Assembly: GCA_020630065.1 (NCBI GenBank)
Contig: JAHDCC010000002.1
Coordinates: 140,092-204,091 of the forward strand
Direction of reading: 5' to 3'
Length of the DNA stretch: 64,000 bases
DNA from: Acidimicrobiales bacterium
GTDB taxonomy: Bacteria > Actinomycetota > Acidimicrobiia > Acidimicrobiales > SZUA-35
Of this stretch, positions 7,292 through 15,904 are shown piece by piece. A program made the translations under genes and the position numbers. A model generated the notes under the pieces. It did no database searches, had not been told where the DNA came from, and saw nothing but the letters and a program-made list of their open reading frames with translations. Within the stretch, counting starts at the first letter, position 1, and the number at the start of each line of letters is the position of its first letter.

Positions 7292-8869
7292 ATGGATGAA
7301 CAAGTAACAACCAACCCCACCCCGATCGTCGAGGTCAACGGAATCACAAAGTCGTTTGGGGTCACGCAAGCACTCCGGGGCGTTGACCTTCAAATCGGGG
7401 CAGGCGAAGTAGTGGCCTTGATGGGGGAGAACGGGGCAGGAAAATCCACTCTCGGGAAAGTGATCGCAGGTGTTCACCGACCCGACGCCGGAACCGTTCG
7501 AGTCGACGGTCAAGAAGTATCGTTTGGTTCGACCAGGGACGCCCTCGAGTACGGCATTGCGATAGTGCTCCAAGAGTTTAACCTAATCCCCGATATGACC
7601 GTGGCCGAAAACCTTTGCTTAACCCGCGACGACGGCTATCTCGGGTCATGGTGGCGGAACTCCAAAAGGCAACGTCAAATCGCCATCAATGCGATCAACA
7701 GTCTCGAATTGGATTTTGGAATTGACCCGGATGCACTCGTCAGCTCGCTTAGCATCGCCAAGCAGCAGATAATCGAAATCGTTCGCTCTATGTCGGCTGA
7801 TGCTCGCCTATTTATTTTAGACGAACCGACGGCGGCGTTAGGGCGCCGGGAAGTCGAGGCGCTACTGGCCATTATCAGACGGCTGAAGGCAAACGGATCT
7901 TCGGTAGTGATCGTTACCCATCGACTCGACGAAGTTTATGCGGTCTCTGACCGTATAGCGGTGCTACGCGATGGTGCAGGCAACGGCGAATTCGATCCAG
8001 AGACTACCGGTCAAGAAGAGGTGGTCAAAGCGATGGTTGGCCGTGAACTGGGAGCCGAATTGCAGGCCGCCCGTAAAAGGACACATGACGCTGGTCAAGT
8101 GGTGCTTGACGTGAACGATCTTGTGGTGGCTGGTGCTTCTAATCCGGTCAGTTTCTCGGTCCGTCAGGGGGAAATAATTGGGATCGCCGGGCTAGTTGGA
8201 GCTGGTCGAAGCGAACTTGTCCGAGCAATATTTGGCGCCGACGAAGCGCGTTCGGGAAACGTCTCTGTTAGCGGACGAGTCGGCCTCATGAAATCGCCCT
8301 CAGCGGCGGTCGATAACGGGTTAGCTTTGGTGCCTGAAGATAGAAAAGGGCAAGGCCTTCATCTCGATCTAAGTATCCACGAAAACGCGACCTTAGCAGT
8401 CCTGGCTCGGAAGGGCGGATTTTGGTTACATGACCGAGACCTGCGTAAAGCGGTAGCGGAAAAGATCTCTGATCTTCGAATAAAAATTGGAGATATAGAT
8501 GACCTAGCGAGTTCGTTGAGTGGAGGAAACCAGCAGAAAGTTGTTCTAGCCAAGTGGTTGTTAGCGGAACCTGAAGTTCTGGTTCTCGACGAACCTACCC
8601 GTGGCGTCGATGTAGGTGCTCGAGCCGACTTCTACCGGCTCATCGATGCATTAGTCGAAAAAGGTCTAGCAGTAATAGTAATCTCGTCAGAGCTGCCAGA
8701 GGTAATGGCGCTCGCAGACCGGATATTGGTCATGAACCAAGGTGAGATCGTGGCCGAATTGCCGGGAGACGATACCACTGAGGCTGAAATCTTGTCGTAC
8801 ACCGATGTCGGAAAATCTGGAACCAACGAAGAACATCGGGTGCCAGTCGAACAAACCCAGATCGCCTAA
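7292..8869 (+). CDS. Sugar ABC transporter ATP-binding protein (RbsA-like, two ATPase domains)
   Basis: A 525-residue protein with two ABC domains, the normal layout of CUT2 ATPases. In domain 1, Walker A is GENGAGKS at 45-52 and Walker B ends LFILDEPTA. The signature position reads SLSIAKQQ, the usual degenerate RbsA form. In domain 2, the P-loop position reads AGLVGAGRSE, also normal for this family, followed by LSGGNQQKV and VLVLDEPTRGVD. It energises import together with the permease at 5069. It starts 117 bp after the binding-protein gene. About 30 residues after the last conserved element are Thr/Glu/Gln-rich. Confidence 0.94.
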   Translation: MDEQVTTNPTPIVEVNGITKSFGVTQALRGVDLQIGAGEVVALMGENGAGKSTLGKVIAGVHRPDAGTVRVDGQEVSFGSTRDALEYGIAIVLQEFNLIPDMTVAENLCLTRDDGYLGSWWRNSKRQRQIAINAINSLELDFGIDPDALVSSLSIAKQQIIEIVRSMSADARLFILDEPTAALGRREVEALLAIIRRLKANGSSVVIVTHRLDEVYAVSDRIAVLRDGAGNGEFDPETTGQEEVVKAMVGRELGAELQAARKRTHDAGQVVLDVNDLVVAGASNPVSFSVRQGEIIGIAGLVGAGRSELVRAIFGADEARSGNVSVSGRVGLMKSPSAAVDNGLALVPEDRKGQGLHLDLSIHENATLAVLARKGGFWLHDRDLRKAVAEKISDLRIKIGDIDDLASSLSGGNQQKVVLAKWLLAEPEVLVLDEPTRGVDVGARADFYRLIDALVEKGLAVIVISSELPEVMALADRILVMNQGEIVAELPGDDTTEAEILSYTDVGKSGTNEEHRVPVEQTQIA

Positions 8870-8876
8870 GGGGCAC

Positions 8877-9686
8877 ATGATGTCTAACTCTACTAATCAG
8901 CGGATCGTAGATTTGAGTCTTTTGGTCGGTGAAGAGTATCCGTGTAGTTGGCCGACCCACGTTCCGTTCCAACAGAAAATCTACAACTACTTTGCTAACA
9001 CAGGGGCAGCTGACGCGCCGTTGTTTTCTCATCACGGTGCATATCACACCAGGTGGCTTCTCATTGACGAACACACCGGTACTCATTTTGATGCACCAGC
9101 CCACTTCCTTCCTCCAGAAGAGTCCGGTCTGGAACACGCTGGTCCGCAGGGCAACGTTAGTGCCGAACAGGTCCCGTTAGAACAGCTCATCGGCCCCGCA
9201 GTGGTTATTGATGTCTCTGTTCTTCTCGACCAAGAAGTGGAGGATGGCCAAAGCCCATACATACGCGCCGGCCACGTCCAACAGGCCGAAGCCGAGTTTG
9301 GGGACATCGAGGCGGGCGACATTGTTCTGTTCCGAAGCGGATGGGACCGACTGCACTATAAACCTGGGCCTGAAGGTTCTGCATACGTGACCGACCCTTT
9401 CCTGCATCAGACAGGACCCGGATGGCCAGCGCTGTCGATAGAAGCGGCTGATTACTTACTTGAGCGTGGGGTGTCTTGTGTTGGTATTGATTCGCCGAGC
9501 ATGGGTTCTGCTCACGATGGTGCTGCGGTCCACATAGCGGCACTAGGGCAGGGTTGTGTATTTATCGAGTCGTTGGCGAACTTGGATAAACTTCCAGAAC
9601 GCGGTGCGACCTTCTTTTTCGCTCCGTTACGGCTCGCCCGTAGCAGCGGGGCACCCGGTCGAGCCTTTGCAATGTTGTCTAGTTGA
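8877..9686 (+). CDS. Cyclase family protein (kynurenine formamidase-like metal hydrolase)
   Basis: A 269-residue protein of the cyclase family, named after a polyketide cyclase but including bacterial kynurenine formamidases and other amide or lactone hydrolases. The zinc/manganese motif HTGTHFDAPAH is at 66-76, and a second conserved region, VGIDSPSMG, lies further on with a His-rich segment after it. Two ATG codons are adjacent (8877 and 8880); AAGGGG lies just upstream, so either may be used. The reading frame extends much further upstream inside the ATPase gene but that part has no family similarity. It starts 7 bp after the ATPase gene and is surely cotranscribed with it. In this setting it may open a lactone made by the SDR enzyme; that is inference. 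Confidence 0.86.
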   Translation: MMSNSTNQRIVDLSLLVGEEYPCSWPTHVPFQQKIYNYFANTGAADAPLFSHHGAYHTRWLLIDEHTGTHFDAPAHFLPPEESGLEHAGPQGNVSAEQVPLEQLIGPAVVIDVSVLLDQEVEDGQSPYIRAGHVQQAEAEFGDIEAGDIVLFRSGWDRLHYKPGPEGSAYVTDPFLHQTGPGWPALSIEAADYLLERGVSCVGIDSPSMGSAHDGAAVHIAALGQGCVFIESLANLDKLPERGATFFFAPLRLARSSGAPGRAFAMLSS

Positions 9687-9758
9687 TGCCGTAGGCAGTC
9701 GTAGAACCCTATAGTAGATATTCGATATGTTTCAGCTCGTAGCAAAGAAGGCGACAAG

Positions 9759-10448
9759 GTGAGTCCCGACATTCCTCAATTGAGACCACTGAGTACCAAT
9801 AGTCGACAGGGGTTACCGGAGTGGGTCTATGACTCCCTTATCGATTTGCTGCTAGAGGGAAGTCTTAAACCAGGCCAGCCGCTTCGTATTGATGCGGTAG
9901 CCGAACAGCTTGGAGTGTCCGCCACGCCGGTGCGCGAAGCGTTGGTACGGCTACAGGCCACCGGTCTTGTCTCACGGGCCACCCATAAAGGGTTCCGCGT
10001 GGCCCCCGAACCTGACGGTGCTGAACTTGTCCAACTAATCGAGGCTCGGTTGTACTTCGAACCAACCGCCGCCAGGGTCGCATGTGAAGCCGGAGATCCG
10101 GGGCTAACCGAGCAACTGCGGGCCGCGTACAGAAGTCAGGAAGAAGCCGGGTCAAACGAAAGTTTCGAAGAGTTTCGACAGTTTCTCCGGGGGGACCAGA
10201 TGTTCCACCAAGCAATCATAAACGGCACCGGAAACAACTTTGTGGCGATGGCGGCTGAAGCCATCAACGGCCATGTTCAACGATTTCGTGCGTTCCACGG
10301 ACGTGTCATAACCGACCGAACCGAAACACTTGACGAGCACCTCAAAATTCTTCAAGCCTTCGAAAACGGTGATCCAGAGGCAGCCGAAGCCGCGATGCGT
10401 AACCACCTGATTCAAGTTCGAGAGCGCGTTTCAGTAACCCATAGCTGA
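9759..10448 (+). CDS. GntR family transcriptional regulator, FCD subfamily
   Basis: A 229-residue DNA-binding regulator. The N-terminal winged helix has the GntR pattern: RIDAVAEQLGVSATPVREAL at about 43-62, then a recognition helix and wing (THKGFRVAP). The C-terminal all-helical FCD ligand domain follows, with Asp/His residues such as GDQMFHQAI and a late NHLIQVRERV helix. FCD regulators respond to organic acids and sugar acids. GTG start, preceded by AAGG. It is the last gene of the locus and is the natural candidate for binding the inverted repeats at 4794-4803, 4993-5007 and 5029-5043. This fits a sugar-acid substrate, but the link is not proven. Confidence 0.9.
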   Translation: MSPDIPQLRPLSTNSRQGLPEWVYDSLIDLLLEGSLKPGQPLRIDAVAEQLGVSATPVREALVRLQATGLVSRATHKGFRVAPEPDGAELVQLIEARLYFEPTAARVACEAGDPGLTEQLRAAYRSQEEAGSNESFEEFRQFLRGDQMFHQAIINGTGNNFVAMAAEAINGHVQRFRAFHGRVITDRTETLDEHLKILQAFENGDPEAAEAAMRNHLIQVRERVSVTHS

Positions 10449-10527
10449 CCAACATTTCGTAGGCCATCCGGCCCCAAAGTTGTTGATTGTCGTGTTAACG
10501 CAGTGTGAAAGCGAAAGATTTTTGTTG

Positions 10528-10556
10528 TTGACACCCGTCACTTGATGTACTGTAAG
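10528..10556 (+). promoter_or_regulatory. Predicted promoter of the urt-ami operon
   Basis: A perfect -35 TTGACA (10528-10533) is followed after exactly 17 bp by TGTAAG (10551-10556), which matches the -10 consensus at four of six positions. Transcription would start around 10562, some 230 nt before the urtA start codon, so a long untranslated leader is expected. This is read from sequence only. Confidence 0.5.
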
Positions 10557-10792
10557 AGAACGGCGAAGATGCTGTAGAGTCCGGCAGGACTCAAACATAT
10601 AACGGCGAAGAAGCCACGAGATATTTGACCGGGATTCCCGGCAGGTTCGAACGTGTGCGTATTGCTGTTTCTTATACCTTCTGTGTTTCCCCAGGCTCGT
10701 GAGTGGGTCTGGACATTCGTATGTCCACCCTCGCCCTTTGCTTGTGTGTCGTACTTCGGTGGCACCGTGCCGCCGGGAGATGGAGGAGGAAC
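10557..10792 (+). promoter_or_regulatory. Structured leader of the urt-ami operon (candidate ANTAR/AmiR target)
   Basis: The gap before urtA holds repeated and paired elements. The 11-mer AACGGCGAAGA occurs twice, at 10559-10569 and 10601-10611. Each copy can form a small stem closing a six-base loop (GAAGAT at 10565-10570, GAAGAA at 10607-10612). Between them is a perfect 6-bp hairpin (10577-10592, GGCA loop). Further on are hairpins at 10629-10641 (CCGGG/CCCGG), 10701-10732 (7-bp core with TCGT loop, then a T-rich stretch) and 10758-10774. ANTAR proteins such as AmiR bind paired hexaloop hairpins and prevent termination. Here the loops start with G rather than the reported conserved A, so the assignment is tentative. 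Confidence 0.38.
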
Positions 10793-12124
10793 ATGGCAAT
10801 ACTGGCCAACAAAAACCCGAATTCGGGTAGCAAATTTACATGGAAAATAGGATCGATACTTTTGACGCTCGGCCTCGTGCTAGCGGCATGTAGCAGCGGT
10901 CAAGAAAGCAGCGAAGCAGGGTCTGACACTACTGGGTCGAAAGGCTCATCTGAGGACAACGGCAACGGTGAAGCTAGTGGCGAGCCGATTACTATCGGCT
11001 CGATATTTGACCTCACCGGCGGCCTCAACATTTACGGCATCCAACAAGATCGAGCGCTGCAATTGGCGGTCAACAACCTCAACGACAACGGCGGAGTTCT
11101 AGGCCGAACCGTTGAGGTATCGACGGCTGACGCCCAGTCCGAAGATACCAAATACACCCAATTTGCAAACACGTTGATCCAACGAGACGAAGTTGTTGCG
11201 CTGTTTGCTGGTCTAACCAGCTCATCACGCGAAGCTATTCGTCCGATCATTCGTGAAAACGAGATTCCATACTTCTACTCATCGTTGTATGAAGGTGGAG
11301 CATGCGATAAACAAACATTTGTTACCGGAGCTACCGCTTCGCAGCAGATGAGCGTTCTGATCGAATGGGCGGTCAAAGAGTACGGCAACAAGATTTATCT
11401 CATGGCGCCGGACTACAACTTTGGAACTATCTCTGGCCACTGGGTTGAGTTCTATGCCAAAGAGTTCGACGCCACCGTTGTTGGACAGGACTTTATCCCA
11501 CTGACGGTTACCGACTATCAACCGGTCATCAACAAGATTCAGGCAGCTGATCCTGACTTTGTTGTTGCTATTCCCGTTGGCGCAAACCAGACAGGGTTCT
11601 TGGAACAGTTCTCGGCGGCCGGTCTCAAAGAAGACATCGGCATCGTTTCGACCAACTACGGATCGGGCAACCAACAAATCGTTGTTTCCCCCGAAGCCGG
11701 AGACGGAATCATTGCTTCCCAAGAATATTTCATGGTCGTTGACGAACCAGCTAACAAAGAATTCGTCGACCTCTGGGAAGACGCATATGGTCTAGAAGAA
11801 CCAATCGTCTCTGAGGCTGCTGATGTCTGGAACGCGGTTAACCTTTGGGCTGCCGCAGTGGAACTGGCGGGAACCACCGATAACGAAGCCGTTATCGAAG
11901 CTCTCGAGAGTGGACTTACATTCTCCGGTCCAAACGGCGTCGTGGAAATGAACCCAGGTTCTCACCACCTGACACAGAATATCTACATCGTTGAAGGTAA
12001 CGACCAGCAGGAGTTCGAAGTAATCGAGACCTTCGAAGCAGCTGAACCTAGCTACGAGAACGGGATCTGTGACCTAGTCGCCGACCCAGAAATCACCGAG
12101 CATTTCACCCCCGGTGATCTCTAA
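10793..12124 (+). CDS. urtA: Urea/amide-type ABC transporter substrate-binding lipoprotein
   Basis: A 443-residue binding protein of the UrtA/AmiC-like type I fold. The chosen ATG has a strong ribosome-binding site, GGAGGAGG, 3 bp upstream; an earlier in-frame start at 10703 lies inside the predicted leader hairpins and would add a sequence with no signal-peptide logic. The signal peptide ends in LVLAAC with Cys33. The mature domain begins GSIFDLTGGLNIYG and includes GLTSSSREAIRP, PYFYSSLYEGG and a YGSGNQQIV region. The ATPase partners of this operon have urea-transporter signatures, hence the name, but the ligand could equally be a short amide. Two hairpins follow the gene. Confidence 0.85.
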   Translation: MAILANKNPNSGSKFTWKIGSILLTLGLVLAACSSGQESSEAGSDTTGSKGSSEDNGNGEASGEPITIGSIFDLTGGLNIYGIQQDRALQLAVNNLNDNGGVLGRTVEVSTADAQSEDTKYTQFANTLIQRDEVVALFAGLTSSSREAIRPIIRENEIPYFYSSLYEGGACDKQTFVTGATASQQMSVLIEWAVKEYGNKIYLMAPDYNFGTISGHWVEFYAKEFDATVVGQDFIPLTVTDYQPVINKIQAADPDFVVAIPVGANQTGFLEQFSAAGLKEDIGIVSTNYGSGNQQIVVSPEAGDGIIASQEYFMVVDEPANKEFVDLWEDAYGLEEPIVSEAADVWNAVNLWAAAVELAGTTDNEAVIEALESGLTFSGPNGVVEMNPGSHHLTQNIYIVEGNDQQEFEVIETFEAAEPSYENGICDLVADPEITEHFTPGDL

Positions 12125-12149
12125 ATAGTAAGAGCGCAGTGAAGCGCAC

Positions 12150-12216
12150 GGAAGGGGTACTGCGGTACCCCTTCCATCTGGTATTTCGTTGGGTCTTGAG
12201 CTCAACGAAATACCAG
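12150..12216 (+). promoter_or_regulatory. Tandem hairpins between urtA and urtB
   Basis: The first hairpin has an 11-bp perfect stem (12150-12160 with 12165-12175) and a TGCG loop. The second has a 14-bp perfect stem (12178-12191 with 12203-12216) and an 11-nt loop. They start 26 bp after the urtA stop and are not followed by a T-run. They probably stabilise urtA mRNA or reduce read-through, so that binding protein exceeds membrane subunits. Confidence 0.65.
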
Positions 12217-12260
12217 GTGCGTCGAACCTTCAAAGACTACATCGAAAGGGAAATAGGTCT

Positions 12261-13127
12261 ATGGACCTTGATTATTTACTTGTACTACTACTTGGATCGG
12301 TGACCGCGGCGGCAACGTTACTGATCGCCACCGTTGGGCTAGCCGTTGTCTACGGACTTATGGGGGTCGTGAATCTGGCTCACGGTGAGTTTCTCATGTT
12401 CGGCGCCTACACGACCCTGACTGTCACTCGAATGGGTGTCCCGTTTGTGCTCGCAATTCTGGTGGGTGTCATCATCACTAGTTTGTTTGGAGCCATCGTC
12501 GAAGTGCTTCTCATCAAACCGATGTATGGGCGTCTGCTGGACACCATGTTGGCAACGTGGGGGCTGAGTTTGGTTCTCGTCCAAGCAGCGGTATTACAGT
12601 TCGGAACCGTCACGCCTGGTGTTGGGCTTCCTCAGTGGAGCATCAGCATTGGGGACTTCGAGATGTCTACGTACTTGCTTCTGATGGTTCCAGCCGCAGC
12701 GGTAATAGTCGCAGCCATCTACCTTCTCTTTACTCGAACCTCTTACGGGGTGATGGCCCGAGCATCCATTCAAGATCGACAGATGGCCTCAGCCGTCGGC
12801 ATCGAAACTTCGTGGATTAACACTATTACTTTTGCGTTAGGCGCAGGCCTTGCCGGATTAGCTGGCGGGCTTCTACTCCCTGCCGTACCAGCGACCCCAG
12901 ATATGGGTTTGTTGTTCGTAATAAAAGCGTTTCTAATCGTGGTGTCGGCCGGACCAGCAGCTTTGTCTGGAACAGCAGCGACCGGCGGCATTTTAGCTTC
13001 CACCACGAGTGTCACCGCCAACATTTGGGGATCAGCGCTTGGTGACCTTATGTTCTTTGTGGCGACAATAGCGATCCTTCGGCTGTTCCCTCTTGGGATT
13101 TCTCACAAGTGGAGGATCCGTCTATGA
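12261..13127 (+). CDS. urtB: Urea/amide-type ABC transporter permease 1
   Basis: A 288-residue membrane protein of the LivH/UrtB family, with about 8 hydrophobic segments. The family motif VYGLMGVVNLAHGEFLMFG lies at about 31-49. The ATG at 12261 is chosen because the longer frame from 12189 runs through the intergenic hairpin and adds only a hydrophilic stretch. An ASIQDRQMASAVGIETS segment contacts the ATPases, as in LIV-type permeases. It pairs with the UrtC part of the next gene, whose ATG overlaps this stop codon by 4 bp (ATGA). Confidence 0.9.
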   Translation: MDLDYLLVLLLGSVTAAATLLIATVGLAVVYGLMGVVNLAHGEFLMFGAYTTLTVTRMGVPFVLAILVGVIITSLFGAIVEVLLIKPMYGRLLDTMLATWGLSLVLVQAAVLQFGTVTPGVGLPQWSISIGDFEMSTYLLLMVPAAAVIVAAIYLLFTRTSYGVMARASIQDRQMASAVGIETSWINTITFALGAGLAGLAGGLLLPAVPATPDMGLLFVIKAFLIVVSAGPAALSGTAATGGILASTTSVTANIWGSALGDLMFFVATIAILRLFPLGISHKWRIRL

Positions 13128-15004
13128 GCGTCCAATCTGTAACAACACCTCCAGAACGCTCCGCTTCAGAACTCCAAGAGTCTCTAGGCACGAAATCCCG
13201 GCCACTTTCAGATCGATTTTGGTGGATGGCTCCGGTTCTAGCTAGCGTCATCATGCTGGCCGTTGTGTTTATCAAAGAGGAGTCGTTTGCATTTGTAGCG
13301 ACCTCTTGGATCATATTTGGGATCGTCGGGTTAAGCCTAGACCTGGTCTGGGGTAAATCTGGACTTTTGAGCCTTGGTCAAACCGCACTCTTTGGCATCG
13401 GCGGATATGTAGGCGCCATCGCGGCGATTAACTTATCGGACATAACCGGTAACACACTGGTCTGGGCCATACCGTTTGGGGCAGGTGCCGGAGCGTTGGC
13501 AGCCCTACTCCTAGGTTGGCTCATGTTTTATGCCAACATGGGCAACTTACAACGAACGATCTTGACCTATACCTCCACGTTATTGTTACTGACCCTTATG
13601 GTGTCGTTCACCGCCACGTTCGGTGACGCAGTCGTTGGCGGAACGAATGGCCTAGGCAGCATTCCGTCCTACGTTCTGGGGTTCGGCGAAGGAGCTGAAC
13701 GGGTTAGTTCCCGGGTCATGTTCGTAACCGTGGTGGTGATTGCGTGCAGTATTTTGTTGGCGACGATCAGACTGATGCGCTCGCCGTTTGGCACCGTCAT
13801 CGACTGCATTCGCTTAGACGTAACCAAAGCTGACTTGCTTGGGTTTGATACTCGACAATACCAGCTCCGACTTTTTGTTCTCTCAGGAGCGATTGCCGGC
13901 GTCGGCGGAGGACTGTTTGTCCTATGGGCGAATTTCGTAAACCCATCGATATTCAGCAATCAGAATGCCCTGTTCATACCTATCTATGTTTTGGTCGGTG
14001 GAATTGGCACACTCTTCGGAGGTTTCGTCGGGGCGATCGCCGTGGGCTGGTTATCGTTCTGGCTCGGTGGAGGCGCAGGAGGGGGACAGACCACTCTTGT
14101 GCTCGGTGTGCTGCTCATTCTTCTTGTCCGTTTCAACCGCTCTGGACTGTTCGGAATAGCGGCCAGTGTCTGGCGTCGATTGCGACCGAAGGAGACCACG
14201 GTCGTTAAATCCGAACCGGTGAAGGTTGATTTCGAACTGTTGCAGCGACTCCGCGAAGGTCAAACAAAACCATCAGAGATTTCACTCGTAACCAACGACG
14301 CCTCCAAGTCGTTTGGAGGAGTGAAACCGGTAGACGAAGTATCGCAACGATTTACCCCAGGCAGTGTACATTGTGTGATCGGGCCCAACGGGGCCGGAAA
14401 AAGCTCGTACCTGAAGGTATGCACCGGTGCGTATAAACCGGATAGCGGATCGGTATCGATCAACGGCGTAGACGTTACGTCGACCGACCCACACAAACGG
14501 GTTGCCTTGGGCCTTGGCGTAAAAAACCAAAAAGCTCAAGTGTTCGCCGAGCTTGATGTGCGAACGAACCTGTGGGTCGCTGCGTACTCACGAAGCAGAA
14601 ATTCGGATCACGCAGATAGCACGGTTGACGCCATGCTGCAGATGTTAGGCATGACCAAAGGGGCGGACCGGTTAGCCGGAGACCTTTCTCACGGTGAGCA
14701 GCAATGGCTCGACATCGGCATGGTATTATGCCTGGCCCCTGACGTCATTCTGCTAGACGAACCAGCGGCGGGTATGACGGGCGAAGAGCGGGAACAACTC
14801 GCAGCACTCGTACGAGCCTTAACCGAAACGGCTGCCGTGGTTGTCGTCGAACACGATATGGGATTTATTCAATCGCTCGACCCGGAGGTAACCGTTCTGC
14901 ATCAAGGTGCCGTCTTTACTCAAGGTGATATCGAAGAGGTCCGCAGCGACGAGCGGGTGCTCGACATTTATTTAGGAAGGCGTGAACATGTTCGAGATAA
15001 CTAA
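13124..15004 (+). CDS. Fused permease 2 and ATP-binding protein of urea/amide transporter (UrtC-UrtD)
   Basis: A 626-residue protein joining two subunits that are usually separate. Residues 1 to about 340 form a LivM/UrtC permease (SLDLVWGKSGLLSLGQTALFG near residues 69-89). A hydrophilic linker of about 45 residues follows. The ABC ATPase spans about 385-626, with Walker A GPNGAGKSS, the UrtD-type signature LSHGEQQWLDIGM, Walker B ILLDEPAAGMT and EHDMGF as the switch-histidine region. All ATPase motifs look intact. The frame is continuous with no sign of a sequencing error, because the linker is in-frame and coding. The ATG at 13124 overlaps urtB by 4 bp. The fusion fixes one ATPase to one permease; the partner ATPase is UrtE. 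Confidence 0.92.
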   Translation: MSVQSVTTPPERSASELQESLGTKSRPLSDRFWWMAPVLASVIMLAVVFIKEESFAFVATSWIIFGIVGLSLDLVWGKSGLLSLGQTALFGIGGYVGAIAAINLSDITGNTLVWAIPFGAGAGALAALLLGWLMFYANMGNLQRTILTYTSTLLLLTLMVSFTATFGDAVVGGTNGLGSIPSYVLGFGEGAERVSSRVMFVTVVVIACSILLATIRLMRSPFGTVIDCIRLDVTKADLLGFDTRQYQLRLFVLSGAIAGVGGGLFVLWANFVNPSIFSNQNALFIPIYVLVGGIGTLFGGFVGAIAVGWLSFWLGGGAGGGQTTLVLGVLLILLVRFNRSGLFGIAASVWRRLRPKETTVVKSEPVKVDFELLQRLREGQTKPSEISLVTNDASKSFGGVKPVDEVSQRFTPGSVHCVIGPNGAGKSSYLKVCTGAYKPDSGSVSINGVDVTSTDPHKRVALGLGVKNQKAQVFAELDVRTNLWVAAYSRSRNSDHADSTVDAMLQMLGMTKGADRLAGDLSHGEQQWLDIGMVLCLAPDVILLDEPAAGMTGEEREQLAALVRALTETAAVVVVEHDMGFIQSLDPEVTVLHQGAVFTQGDIEEVRSDERVLDIYLGRREHVRDN

Positions 15005-15686
15005 CGCGACTGGTGGCTATGAGAAAACTCGGATAATCGAAGACGCGTCCATCAAGGTCGACAAGGGTGAAGTGGTAGCACTGTTGGGGCGAAACGGTGT
15101 GGGCAAGACCACACTGTTCAAATATGCCATGGGATTGATCGACCGAGAAAACGGCTCGGTCAGTCTCGGCGGCAAAGAGCTTCCGGCGGCGACGTCTCGT
15201 CGGGTCCGAGCCGGCTTGGGTTACGTCCCACAGGGGAGGTTCGTGTTTCCACGGCTTACGGTTTCGGAGAACATAGCGGCCGCTGCAGCTGCGAACCGGC
15301 ATGATCGTAAGAAAGCTGTCGCTCAGGCCCTCGAAGACTTTCCTCTGCTTAAACCCAAGGCCAACACGTTGGCTGGCAAACTTAGCGGCGGTCAACAACA
15401 AGTTTTGGCTATGGCCCGGGCGTTAGCAACCGAACCTGAAGTGCTTTTGCTCGACGAACCCACCGAAGGCATTCAACCGTCGATTATCGACGACATCGCC
15501 GGGATCATCAAAACGCTTAATGTCGAACGGGGGATTTCGATTCTTGTGGCTGAACAAGATCTCGAGTTTTGTCGAGCGGTCGCTAAACGGGCCTACGTCA
15601 TGGATCGTGGCCAAATCGTCGACGAGGTTTCGATCGAGGCTCTGCTAGAAAACGAAGAGCTCGTGCAACGATTGCTCGGCGTATGA
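14988..15686 (+). CDS. urtE: Urea/amide-type ABC transporter ATP-binding protein 2
   Basis: A 232-residue ABC ATPase. Walker A is GRNGVGKTT and the signature LSGGQQQVLAMARAL. Walker B and what follows, LLLDEPTEGIQPSIIDDI, is the diagnostic UrtE wording that distinguishes it from LivF. The switch His is replaced: the sequence reads LVAEQDLEF, as is common in the LivF/UrtE group, which have Gln there. The ATG at 14988 with AGGAAGG seven bases upstream is preferred to the GTG at 14982; both overlap the end of the urtC-urtD fusion. Confidence 0.92.
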   Translation: MFEITNATGGYEKTRIIEDASIKVDKGEVVALLGRNGVGKTTLFKYAMGLIDRENGSVSLGGKELPAATSRRVRAGLGYVPQGRFVFPRLTVSENIAAAAAANRHDRKKAVAQALEDFPLLKPKANTLAGKLSGGQQQVLAMARALATEPEVLLLDEPTEGIQPSIIDDIAGIIKTLNVERGISILVAEQDLEFCRAVAKRAYVMDRGQIVDEVSIEALLENEELVQRLLGV

Positions 15687-15904
15687 GTAGCGAAACAGAA
15701 TCGACGACACAAAACTCAGCGCTGGCGACAGCAGCCGCATATCGTCGGGCGATGGGATGGCCGCCGCTCGAAGGGGACGTCCTCAAAGAGGTTGTCGTCA
15801 TCCTCGAATCGGCCCGTAGGACAGTCGAACGAATCGAAGTCGACCCGGCGACGTTGCCAGCGGTATGTACTACAGCCCCGACTTTAGTTGGAGATAAACC
15901 ATGA
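15683..15904 (+). CDS. AtzG-like small amidase partner
   Basis: A 73-residue protein whose start overlaps the urtE stop by 4 bp and whose stop overlaps the amidase start by 4 bp. It has the look of AtzG/DUF4089 proteins: an AYRRAMGWPPL segment, a helix LKEVVVILESARRTVERI and a Pro/Thr-rich tail. In cyanuric-acid degradation AtzG is a GatC-like chaperone subunit that wraps around the amidase AtzE. Its position directly before an amidase-signature enzyme supports the same partnership here. Assignment rests on pattern and context, not on a search. Confidence 0.65.
   Translation: MSSETESTTQNSALATAAAYRRAMGWPPLEGDVLKEVVVILESARRTVERIEVDPATLPAVCTTAPTLVGDKP

Noticed and set aside
7861..8230. Degenerate signature motif in the first domain of the RbsA-like ATPase as a novelty
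   Set aside because: Degenerate motifs are normal for two-domain CUT2 ATPases, so it is not unusual, unlike the pair at 60333-62534.
8742..8876. Longer N-terminus for the cyclase-family protein from 8742
   Set aside because: It lies inside the ATPase gene in another phase; the family domain begins just after the twin ATG at 8877/8880.
10540..10790. A guanidine riboswitch before the urea-type operon
   Set aside because: I looked for the conserved ykkC-type core and for the paired ACGR loops of the guanidine-II type and did not find them.
10703..10792. Longer N-terminus for UrtA from 10703
   Set aside because: These codons lie in the predicted leader hairpins. The ATG at 10793 has a strong ribosome-binding site and starts a normal lipoprotein signal peptide.
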